The notes under the pieces are model-generated. The model had not been told where the DNA came from. It did no database searches and saw only the letters and a program-made list of their open reading frames with translations. Shown in pieces: positions 56,483 to 64,000 of a stretch of 64,000 nt of DNA. Every line of letters begins with the position of its first letter. Within the stretch, counting starts at the first letter, position 1. A program made the translations under genes and the position numbers. The DNA lies in NCBI GenBank assembly GCA_027491295.1, contig JAIXWK010000003.1, forward strand, positions 248,001 to 312,000, read 5' to 3'. Source of the stretch: Microbacteriaceae bacterium. Lineage in GTDB: Bacteria; Actinomycetota; Actinomycetes; Actinomycetales; Microbacteriaceae.

Positions 56483-59400
56483 TTCTTCGATAACTCAATC
56501 TCGATCAAACCAGCATCACCAATCGAAAGCTCTCCGGAAACCTCGGCTGCTACGACATCGAACTCCACAGCTAGGGTCTCGCTAGCAATGAATTCAGCGT
56601 GAGTCTTCAAGGCACCCAATGAGCCGCCATCGACTCGAAGCATCAACGAGATTCGATCTGAAACATCCAAGCCAGCATCCTTACGGGCCTGCTGAATGTG
56701 TCGAATCGCGTCTCGTGCAGCACCTTCAGCCTCAAGTTCCGGAGTCAAGACAGTGTTGAGCAAAACAAATCCGGTAGAGGTGATTCCAACCGCCTGATTG
56801 AGATCAGCCTGGTTTGCCACCATGGTGATCTCGAATTCACCTTCGAATAGCTCAGTGCCGTCAACCACGACAAGATCGCCGCGCACATTCCAGTTACCCG
56901 CCTTAGCCTCGCGAATAATGCGCTGTACTTCCCCACCAACGCGTGGTCCAAGTGTTCTGGCATTCACGCTCAGCGATTTTAGAAGTCCGAACTGGCTGGC
57001 AACCTCGTCCGATGCCTGAACCACCGTGACCTGCTTCACGTTTAGCTCTTCAGCAATCAGATCGGAATAGGCGCTGAGGCTCTGAGCATTTGGCGCAGCA
57101 ATCGTTAGGTCACTCAAAGGCAAACGAACTCGCAAACCGGCTGACTTTCGAAGTGCCTGGGCAACCGAAGCTGCCTCACGGATGGCGTCCATGTCTTGAA
57201 CCAGTTGCTCATCAGCTGGGAATTCGCTGGCTGCAGGCCAGCTCTCTAGGTGAACAGAGCGGCCATTGGTCAATCCGCGCCACATCTCCTCAGCGGTGAG
57301 TGGCAACAGTGGTGCTACGACTCTGAGCACGGCCTCTAGAACTGTGTAGAGAGTGTCGAAGGCATCTTTATCACCCTCCCAGAAGCGGTCTCTTGAACGG
57401 CGGACATACCAGTTGGTTAGCACCTCAGCGAAATCCCTTACCTTGGCGGATGCCTGGTAGCTATCAAAGACATCCAGATCGCTCTGAACATCCTCAATGA
57501 GTTTTCTGGTCTTGGCCATGATGTAGCGATCGAGCAGCTGAGACGAAGAGGTCGAAGGATATGCCTCGTAGTTTGCGGCATTTGCATAGAGCGCAAAGAA
57601 GTAATAGGTGTTCCACAGCGGCAAAAGCGCCTGTCGGACTCCCTCGCGAATACCCTGCTCGGTCACCGAGAGGTTTCCACCGCGAAGAATCGGGCTTGAC
57701 ATCAAGAACCATCTCATCGCGTCTGAACCATCGCGGTTGAAGACTTCATTCACATCCGGGTAGTTGCGCAGGCTCTTCGACATCTTCTGGCCATCATTAC
57801 CGAGCACAATTCCGTGGCTGATGGCATTTTTGAAAGCCGGACGATCAAACAGTGCGGTAGCCAAAACGTGCAGCGTGTAGAACCAGCCTCTGGTTTGACC
57901 TACGTACTCCACGATGAAATCACCGGGGAAGTGTGAATCGAACCAGTCCTGGTTCTCAAATGGGTAGTGCACCTGAGCGAATGGCATAGAGCCTGATTCA
58001 AACCAGCAGTCCAAAACCTCTGGAACGCGGCGCATCATGGACTTGCCGGTTGGGTCATCTGGGTTTGGGCGAACTAGCTCGTCGATTACCGGACGGTGGA
58101 AGTCGGATGGGCGGACACCAAAATCGGCCTCAAGTTCTTCCATCGAGCCGTAAACATCTACACGCGGGTAGTTAGGGTCATCTGATTTCCAAACTGGAAT
58201 CGGTGCACCCCAGAAACGGTTTCGAGAAATTGCCCAGTCGCGGACATTCTCCAGCCACTTACCAAAGCTGCCGTTTTTAGTGTGCTCAGGAACCCAGTTG
58301 ATCTCTTGGTTGAGTTCCAGCATGCGATCGCGCAGCTTGGTGGTCTCAACAAACCACGAGGAAACTGCCTTGTAAATCAGCGGGTTCTTGCAGCGGTAGC
58401 AGTGCGGGTAGCTGTGCTCGTAAGAAGCTTGACGCAGTAGGCGACCCATGGTCTTTAGGTCCTGGGTGATTGGCTTGTTGGCATCAAAGACATGCTGTCC
58501 CTGATACGGGGCAATTACCGAGTTGAACTGTCCGCGCTCGTTGATCGAAACGTAGGTTGGGATGCCGGCGGCCTGACAAACGTTTTGGTCATCCTCACCG
58601 TAGGCAGGTGCCTGGTGCACAATTCCGGTGCCATCGGTATCGGCTACATAATCTGCAACCAATACCTGCCAAGCGTTAGCAACATCAAATAGCTCAGGGT
58701 TTGCGTAGAAGTCAAAAATACGCTCATACTTCAAACCGTTTAGCTCAGTACCCAGATAGGTATTGGTGACAGCAGCCTTTACCTCATCGGCGGATTCGTA
58801 GCCAAGCTCCTTGGCATAGCCGCCAATCAAAGAGGTTGCCATCAGGTAGCGTGCAGATCCATCCTTAGAGGGCGCAACTCCGTATTCAATCTTTGGACCA
58901 ACCGCGAGTGCGAAGTTGGTAGGCAGTGTCCAGGGGGTGGTGGTCCAAGCCACCAGATTTACGCCATGAAGCTCGTGACCTGGGCTGGAAACCGGGAAGG
59001 TGACGCTGACCGACTGGTCCTGGCGGTTTTTGTAAACCTCGTCGTCCATGCGCAATTCATGATTCGAAAGTGGAGTTTCACATCTCCAGCAGTAAGCCAA
59101 AACCTTGAAGCCCTCGTATACCAAGCCCTTTTTGTAGAGCTCCTTGAATGCCCAAAGCACGCTCTCGGTGTAGTTGGTATCCAGAGTCTTGTAGTCGTTG
59201 TCAAAGTCGACCCAGCGGGCTTGGCGGGTGACATAGGTTCGCCAGTCCTCGGTGTACTTCAGCACCGAGGTCTTGCAGAACTCATTGAACTTGGCAACAC
59301 CAAACTTCTCAATCTCAGGTCTACCCGAGATGCCAAGCAGGCGTTCTGCCTCAACCTCGGCAGGAAGACCGTGAGTGTCCCAACCAAAGCGGCGCTCAAC

Positions 59401-59661
59401 GCGATTACCGCGCATGGTCTGGTATCTGGGGACTAGGTCTTTGGTGTAACCGGTCAGCAGGTGACCGTAGTGCGGAAGTCCATTAGCGAACGGAGGTCCG
59501 TCAAAAAAGACAAACTCTGGAGCGTCCTCGGCTTCCCTAATGTCAATCGAAGCCTGAAAGGTGTCGTCCTTAGCCCAGTATGCCAAGACCTCCTCTTCGA
59601 CCTTTGGGAACGAGGGAGAGGCGAGCGGACCATCAGGTCCGTCAGAGTGCTTTGGATACAT
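56479..59661 (-). CDS. ileS: Isoleucyl-tRNA synthetase
   Basis: A class I synthetase of about 1060 residues, of the long (eukaryote-like) type common in actinobacteria. HIGH-type motif [19 protein letters not shown] motif [11 protein letters not shown], an editing domain between them, and a CWRC zinc-like pair. The track start (59757) overlaps the divergent valS; the ATG at 59661 ([19 protein letters not shown]) is the natural start. No T-box structure is present in the 71-base upstream gap. Confidence 0.96.
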   Translation of the reverse strand: MYPKHSDGPDGPLASPSFPKVEEEVLAYWAKDDTFQASIDIREAEDAPEFVFFDGPPFANGLPHYGHLLTGYTKDLVPRYQTMRGNRVERRFGWDTHGLPAEVEAERLLGISGRPEIEKFGVAKFNEFCKTSVLKYTEDWRTYVTRQARWVDFDNDYKTLDTNYTESVLWAFKELYKKGLVYEGFKVLAYCWRCETPLSNHELRMDDEVYKNRQDQSVSVTFPVSSPGHELHGVNLVAWTTTPWTLPTNFALAVGPKIEYGVAPSKDGSARYLMATSLIGGYAKELGYESADEVKAAVTNTYLGTELNGLKYERIFDFYANPELFDVANAWQVLVADYVADTDGTGIVHQAPAYGEDDQNVCQAAGIPTYVSINERGQFNSVIAPYQGQHVFDANKPITQDLKTMGRLLRQASYEHSYPHCYRCKNPLIYKAVSSWFVETTKLRDRMLELNQEINWVPEHTKNGSFGKWLENVRDWAISRNRFWGAPIPVWKSDDPNYPRVDVYGSMEELEADFGVRPSDFHRPVIDELVRPNPDDPTGKSMMRRVPEVLDCWFESGSMPFAQVHYPFENQDWFDSHFPGDFIVEYVGQTRGWFYTLHVLATALFDRPAFKNAISHGIVLGNDGQKMSKSLRNYPDVNEVFNRDGSDAMRWFLMSSPILRGGNLSVTEQGIREGVRQALLPLWNTYYFFALYANAANYEAYPSTSSSQLLDRYIMAKTRKLIEDVQSDLDVFDSYQASAKVRDFAEVLTNWYVRRSRDRFWEGDKDAFDTLYTVLEAVLRVVAPLLPLTAEEMWRGLTNGRSVHLESWPAASEFPADEQLVQDMDAIREAASVAQALRKSAGLRVRLPLSDLTIAAPNAQSLSAYSDLIAEELNVKQVTVVQASDEVASQFGLLKSLSVNARTLGPRVGGEVQRIIREAKAGNWNVRGDLVVVDGTELFEGEFEITMVANQADLNQAVGITSTGFVLLNTVLTPELEAEGAARDAIRHIQQARKDAGLDVSDRISLMLRVDGGSLGALKTHAEFIASETLAVEFDVVAAEVSGELSIGDAGLIEIELSKK

Positions 59662-59687
59662 CACGGCTTTCGAAGAAGTTCTAGAAC

Positions 59688-59700
59688 TTAACAATGTTAA
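59688..59700. promoter_or_regulatory. Palindrome between divergent ileS and valS
   Basis: TTAACAATGTTAA, perfect 5-base arms with a 3-base centre, lying in the 71-base divergent gap and flanked by TCTAGA on both sides. A possible shared operator or overlapping promoter element; no known regulator motif is recognised. Confidence 0.4.
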
Positions 59701-59732
59701 TCTAGAGCCCTGCAAACTCGGAGACGAAATAA

Positions 59733-62309
59733 GTGAACGCTTCAAAACCAGAACCACTAAGACCTGCCAACATCCCGGAAAAAGCCACTGTGGACGGCCT
59801 GGAAGCCAAGTGGGTGCCTAGCTGGGAGCAAAATCAAACTTTCGCGTTTAATGCAGCTGCGCCTAAAGAAAATGTTTTTTCTGTCGATACTCCCCCACCA
59901 ACCGCCTCCGGATCGCTGCACGTTGGTCACGTTTTTAGCTACACCCACACCGATGTAATCGCTCGCTACCAGCGAATGCTCGGAAAAGATGTCTTCTATC
60001 CAATGGGTTGGGATGACAACGGTCTTCCAACCGAACGCCGCGTTCAGAACTACTACGGCGTGCGCTGCGACCCGACACTGCCCTACCAGGAGAGCTTCAC
60101 TCCGCCTTACGAGGGTGGCGACAACAAGAGCTCAAAGGCAGCGGATCAGCTACCAATTTCGCGAAGAAACTTCATTGAACTTTGTGAGCGACTAACCGAA
60201 GAGGACGAGAAGGCATTTGAAAACCTCTGGCGCAACCTAGGAATCTCGGTTGATTGGGCTCAGACCTACCGAACCATCTCCAAAGAGGCTCAGCAGGTTT
60301 CGCAAGCAGCTTTCCTGAACAACCTCGCCCGTGGCGAGGCCTACCAGGCAATGGCTCCAACCCTCTGGGATGTCACCTTCCGGACCGCAGTAGCCCAGGC
60401 GGAGCTTGAGGACCGTGAGATGCCAGGGGCATACCACCGCATTGGATTTGATGGTCCAGAGGGCAAGATCTTCATCGAGACGACTCGCCCAGAGCTAATT
60501 CCGGCCTGTGTTGCGCTGGTTGCCCACCCAGATGATGAGCGTTACCAGCCATTTTTTGGTAAAACCGCAAGAACTCCACTGTTTGGAGTTGAGGTTCCGA
60601 TCCTTGCTCACCGTCTGGCTCAGAAGGACAAGGGCTCTGGCATTGCAATGATCTGTACTTTCGGTGACGTTACCGACGTTATCTGGTGGCGTGAGCTAAA
60701 CCTTCCCAACCGCGCCATGCTCGGGTTTGATGGTCGAATCCTGTCCGAAGCCCCAGATGCAATAGCTCAGAGCAAGGGTGCTGCGCTATTTGATGAGATC
60801 GCAGGAAAAACTGTCTTCAGCGCCAAGGAGATCTTGGTTGAGGCACTCAAGGCCGCAGGCGACATGATTGGCGATGCAAAGCCAATCTCTCACCCGGTCA
60901 AGTTTTTTGAAAAGGGCGACAAGCCGCTAGAAATCGTCTCAACCCGCCAGTGGTACATCACCAACGGCGGCAAGGACAAGGAGCTGTCTCAGCAGCTGAT
61001 TTCTAAGGGTCGCGAGCTTCAGTTTCACCCAAGCTTTATGCGAGTGCGTCTAGAGGACTGGATCAACGGTCTAAATGGCGACTGGCTTATCTCTCGCCAA
61101 AGATTCTTCGGAGTTCCAATTCCGGTTTGGTACAAGCTCGACCAGGATGCAAGCCCGATATTCGATGAGCGCATTGTTCCAACTTTGGAGCAGCTTCCAG
61201 TTGACCCAAGTTCCGACGTTCCGGCTGGATTCAGTGAAGATCAGCGTGGCAAGCCACACGGCTTTATTGGCGAGCTGGACATCATGGACACCTGGGCAAC
61301 CTCATCGCTAACCCCGCAGCTTGCCGGTGGCTGGCTATCCAAGCCAGAGCAGTTTGCCAAAGTGTTCCCATTTGATCTTCGCCCTCAGGGTCAGGACATC
61401 ATTAGAACCTGGCTGTTCTCGACCCTGCTTAGAAGCGAACTCGAACACGGCGTTTTGCCATGGAAGAACGCGGCAATCTCGGGTTGGATCCTCGACCCAG
61501 ATCGCAAGAAGATGTCAAAGTCAAAGGGCAACGTTGTAGTGCCAAACGAGCTTTTGGAGACCCACGGCTCTGATGCGGTTCGCTACTGGGCGGCCAGTGC
61601 ACGATTGGGCACCGATGCAGCATTTGACGAAGGCCAAATGAAGATTGGTCGCAGACTTGCCAACAAGCTATTGAACGCCGGTCGCTTTGCACTTAGCTTC
61701 GAACTACCAAGTGGTGTTACTGAAGTTACCGAACCGATCGATCAGGCCATGCTGGCAGCACTGCGAGACGTCATTGAGAGCGCCACAAAGGCATTTGATG
61801 GCTACGACCACACCAAGGCATTAGAAACCACCGAAACCTTCTTCTGGACCTTCACAGACGATTACCTGGAATTGGTCAAGGAACGTGCCTACGGCAACTC
61901 TGGTCAGTCAGCTCAAGAAATTGGCTCGGCTGTTATCGCACTTCGCGAAGCACTGGCGATTTTGGTGAGGCTATTTGCACCTTTCATCCCATTCGCTGCA
62001 GAGGAAGTCTGGAGCTGGTGGCAGCAGGGCTCAGTGCACCTCAGCCCTTGGCCTCATAGCAACGAGATCAAGTTCCAGGACCCTAAATTGATGAAGGTTG
62101 CCAGCGAAGCGCTAGTTCAGATTCGCAAGTCAAAGTCCGATGCCAAGCTTTCTATGAAGGCTGAGATCAAGACCGCAACCCTTTCTGGTGCTCAAGAACT
62201 CTCACTAATTGCAGAAGACCTCAAGTCAGTTGGAAAGATTGCAGACCTGAAGTTGCTAATTGGCAACGAATTGGTACTTTCCGACTTGGAGTTCGCCTCA
62301 GAGGAATAG
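59733..62309 (+). CDS. valS: Valyl-tRNA synthetase
   Basis: An 858-residue class I synthetase. HIGH-type motif [17 protein letters not shown] and KMSKS motif [11 protein letters not shown] are present, with an editing domain ([20 protein letters not shown]). It lacks the long C-terminal coiled coil of E. coli ValS; the end is short. The GTG start has GGAG nine bases upstream. Confidence 0.95.
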   Translation: MNASKPEPLRPANIPEKATVDGLEAKWVPSWEQNQTFAFNAAAPKENVFSVDTPPPTASGSLHVGHVFSYTHTDVIARYQRMLGKDVFYPMGWDDNGLPTERRVQNYYGVRCDPTLPYQESFTPPYEGGDNKSSKAADQLPISRRNFIELCERLTEEDEKAFENLWRNLGISVDWAQTYRTISKEAQQVSQAAFLNNLARGEAYQAMAPTLWDVTFRTAVAQAELEDREMPGAYHRIGFDGPEGKIFIETTRPELIPACVALVAHPDDERYQPFFGKTARTPLFGVEVPILAHRLAQKDKGSGIAMICTFGDVTDVIWWRELNLPNRAMLGFDGRILSEAPDAIAQSKGAALFDEIAGKTVFSAKEILVEALKAAGDMIGDAKPISHPVKFFEKGDKPLEIVSTRQWYITNGGKDKELSQQLISKGRELQFHPSFMRVRLEDWINGLNGDWLISRQRFFGVPIPVWYKLDQDASPIFDERIVPTLEQLPVDPSSDVPAGFSEDQRGKPHGFIGELDIMDTWATSSLTPQLAGGWLSKPEQFAKVFPFDLRPQGQDIIRTWLFSTLLRSELEHGVLPWKNAAISGWILDPDRKKMSKSKGNVVVPNELLETHGSDAVRYWAASARLGTDAAFDEGQMKIGRRLANKLLNAGRFALSFELPSGVTEVTEPIDQAMLAALRDVIESATKAFDGYDHTKALETTETFFWTFTDDYLELVKERAYGNSGQSAQEIGSAVIALREALAILVRLFAPFIPFAAEEVWSWWQQGSVHLSPWPHSNEIKFQDPKLMKVASEALVQIRKSKSDAKLSMKAEIKTATLSGAQELSLIAEDLKSVGKIADLKLLIGNELVLSDLEFASEE

Positions 62310-62318
62310 CATTTTGGG

Positions 62319-64000
62319 ATGACTAATCCCCTAATGCAACCATCCCAGCTAGACAACGAGCTTCCAGATTTCGCAAACCTGCGTGACGAGCACTACCTGT
62401 CAGCCTTTGAGCGCGCGGTAGCTGAGCACAATAAAGAAATCTCAGCAATCCTGGCCCAGCCAACCGTAACCTTCGAGAACACTCTTGAGGCGATGGAGCG
62501 CTCGGGCGGGCTATTGAGCACGATGCTGATGGTCTTCTACAACAAGTCTTCAAGCGACACCAACGAGACCCTCCAGGAGCTGGAGGCAGAAATTGCGCCT
62601 CGATTTGCAGCCCACATGGACAGCATTCGCCTCAACCCAGCGCTTTACGCCCGCATCACAGAGCTTGACTCAAAGCGTTCAGAGCTCGGCCTCGATACCG
62701 CCAGCAATCGCCTCCTTAGCAAGTACTTAGAGGATTTCAATTTTGCGGGGGCTGGACTTAGCGAAGCATCTCGCAAGCGGGTAGCGCAGATCAATGAGCG
62801 CTTGAGCTCTTTAGAGGCAGAGTTTGACAAGAGACTGCTGGCCGACACCAACGACCTTGCTGTTGAACTCAGCGATGACTCCCGCCTAGGTGGTTTGACC
62901 AAGGATGAAATTGACAGCCTTGCGCAGGCTGCTACCGAGCGTGGCAAAACGGGCTTTATCATTCCACTTCTGAACTACTCCGGACACCCATTGATTGCTG
63001 CCCTGGAGGATCGTGAGCTTCGCCAGGAGCTAATGGAACGCACACTGTCCCGTGGCTCTCGAGGAAACTCGAATGACACCAGCAGCGTAATCAAGGAACT
63101 TTTGGACCTCAGACGCGAAAAGGCTGCGCTATTCGGCTTCGCCAACTACGCGCAGTACGTTCTTACTCAGCAAACCGCCAAGAGCCCGGACCGAGTTCAC
63201 GAGGTTCTTCGCAAGATTGCCCCGGTTGCCAAGCGCAATGCCGTTGCCGAAGGCGAGGTATTGGCCTCACTAATGCAGCGTGAAGTCGGTGCGTCGGATC
63301 TTCGTTCTTGGGACTGGGATCGCTACACCGAGCAGCAGCGCAAGGAAAAGTACTCCATCGACACCTCGGTACTGAAGCCTTACTTTGAACTGACCCGAGT
63401 TCTAGAAGACGGTGTTTTCTTTGCCGCTGGTCAGCTATACGGCTTGAAGTTCACCAGACGCCCAGACCTTGTCGCCTACCACCCTGATGCAAATGTTTAT
63501 CAGGTTGACTTCGAGGATGGTTCACGCTGTGGGCTTTACATCTTTGACCCATACGCGCGCCCATCCAAGCGCGGTGGCGCTTGGATGAATAACCTGGTTG
63601 ACCAGTCACACCTGCTTGGTAAGTTGCCGGTTGTTGTGAACAACATGAACATTCCAAAACCAGCAACAGGCAACCCATCGCTTATGACTTTGGATGAGGT
63701 GAACACACTGTTCCATGAGTTTGGTCACACCCTGCACGGGTTGCTTTCCGACGTGAAGTATCCAAGATTCTCTGGCACCAGCGTTGAGCGGGACTTTGTT
63801 GAGTTCCCATCCCAGGTGAACGAGATGTGGATGCTTTGGCCAGAGGTGTTGCAGAACTACGCAATCCACCACAAGACCGGAGAGAAGCTCTCCCTGGATT
63901 GGATCGACAAGTTGCAGGCCACTGAAACCTTCAACCAGGGCTTTGCGACCACGCACTACCTACAGGCAGCCATCTTGGATCTTGCGATGCACGAAGCTAC
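62319..64000 (+). CDS. M3 family metallopeptidase (peptidyl-dipeptidase/oligopeptidase), partial
   Basis: An open frame runs from the ATG at 62319 to the window end without a stop, which is why the ORF track omits it. It starts MTNPLMQPSQLDNELPDFANL and contains the thimet-oligopeptidase zinc motif in TLFHEFGHTLHGLL and the downstream FVEFPSQVNEMWML. M3 enzymes of the Dcp type cleave dipeptides or short peptides in the cytosol; Dcp or oligopeptidase A cannot be decided without the C-terminus. It follows valS by nine bases. Confidence 0.93.
   Translation, partial: MTNPLMQPSQLDNELPDFANLRDEHYLSAFERAVAEHNKEISAILAQPTVTFENTLEAMERSGGLLSTMLMVFYNKSSSDTNETLQELEAEIAPRFAAHMDSIRLNPALYARITELDSKRSELGLDTASNRLLSKYLEDFNFAGAGLSEASRKRVAQINERLSSLEAEFDKRLLADTNDLAVELSDDSRLGGLTKDEIDSLAQAATERGKTGFIIPLLNYSGHPLIAALEDRELRQELMERTLSRGSRGNSNDTSSVIKELLDLRREKAALFGFANYAQYVLTQQTAKSPDRVHEVLRKIAPVAKRNAVAEGEVLASLMQREVGASDLRSWDWDRYTEQQRKEKYSIDTSVLKPYFELTRVLEDGVFFAAGQLYGLKFTRRPDLVAYHPDANVYQVDFEDGSRCGLYIFDPYARPSKRGGAWMNNLVDQSHLLGKLPVVVNNMNIPKPATGNPSLMTLDEVNTLFHEFGHTLHGLLSDVKYPRFSGTSVERDFVEFPSQVNEMWMLWPEVLQNYAIHHKTGEKLSLDWIDKLQATETFNQGFATTHYLQAAILDLAMHEA

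Noticed and set aside
59662-59732. T-box riboswitch before ileS
   Set aside because: The gap is only 71 bases and shows no T-box sequence or specifier stem.
62323-62962. Minus-strand ORFs at the right end
   Set aside because: Shadows of the M3 peptidase frame, which stays open to the window end and carries the HEFGH motif.

Overview
The window reads as a chromosomal segment of a small-genome, high-coding-density actinobacterium, most likely of the Microbacteriaceae type (the freshwater Rhodoluna/Aquiluna group would fit). The basis is gene order and family content: aceE tail - PucR-type FasR regulator - fabD-fabH-acpP-fabF - DUF3145, the folC-DUF4233-ndk block, a DnaE2 polymerase behind an actinobacterial-type LexA box, RNase E/G-rplU-rpmA-obgE-proB-proA-nadD-rsfS, and a single-chain class II GlyRS. 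Base composition looks intermediate rather than the very high GC of most actinobacteria (judged by eye, not computed). Nothing here is phage, IS, CRISPR, rRNA or an obvious horizontal island. It is almost entirely housekeeping DNA, and no gap between genes exceeds about 150 bases.

Layout. 1-5.1 kb: end of pyruvate dehydrogenase E1, then the regulator and type II fatty acid synthesis operon, closed by a convergent DUF3145 gene. 5.2-13.2 kb: thymidine kinase, a secreted type I pullulanase, DedA, a CAU tRNA, a GT4 glycosyltransferase with a coiled-coil tail, a DMT-family membrane protein, peptide deformylase, the AzlCD amino acid exporter and tRNA-Asn. 13.3-31.8 kb: a long minus-strand run: lepA-hemW-[CIRCE]-hrcA-dnaJ-rsmE-hit-phoH-ybeY-corC-era, then a leucine leader peptide and leuA, then recO-uppS-glyS-dusB-dgt-dnaG. 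32-39.5 kb: rpsT with a clear terminator, then pabB-leuS-comEA-comEC-holA read leftwards. 39.5-44.6 kb: plus-strand pabC, yedK, and an SOS-controlled DUF6504-dnaE2 pair. 44.6-53.6 kb: a Bax-inhibitor-like protein, tRNA-Ala, and the operon rne / rplU-rpmA-obgE-proB-proA-(small membrane protein)-nadD-(tail-anchored protein)-rsfS. 53.7-64 kb: a VKOR-family protein, ndk-DUF4233-folC-ileS, then divergent valS and the start of an M3 peptidase cut by the window edge.

How it works together. The genes cover lipid synthesis, tRNA charging and modification, ribosome assembly (rpsT, rplU, rpmA, obgE, era, ybeY, rsfS, rsmE), replication (dnaG, holA), repair (recO, yedK, dnaE2), DNA uptake (comEA, comEC), heat shock (hrcA, dnaJ), and folate, proline, NAD and leucine synthesis. 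Regulation can be read directly at several places: a leuA leader ORF with three consecutive Leu codons and mutually exclusive stems, a perfect LexA box in front of dnaE2, and a CIRCE element touching the hrcA start codon. Several promoters place a -10 hexamer 6-8 bases before a start codon with no Shine-Dalgarno sequence, which suggests leaderless mRNAs. Many genes overlap by 1-4 bases, and convergent pairs overlap at their stop codons.

I did not find a wholly new multi-gene system. The best candidates for follow-up are the leuA leader, the dnaE2 cassette without adjacent imuA/imuB, and two poorly characterised membrane proteins near nadD, one of which is absent from the ORF track.
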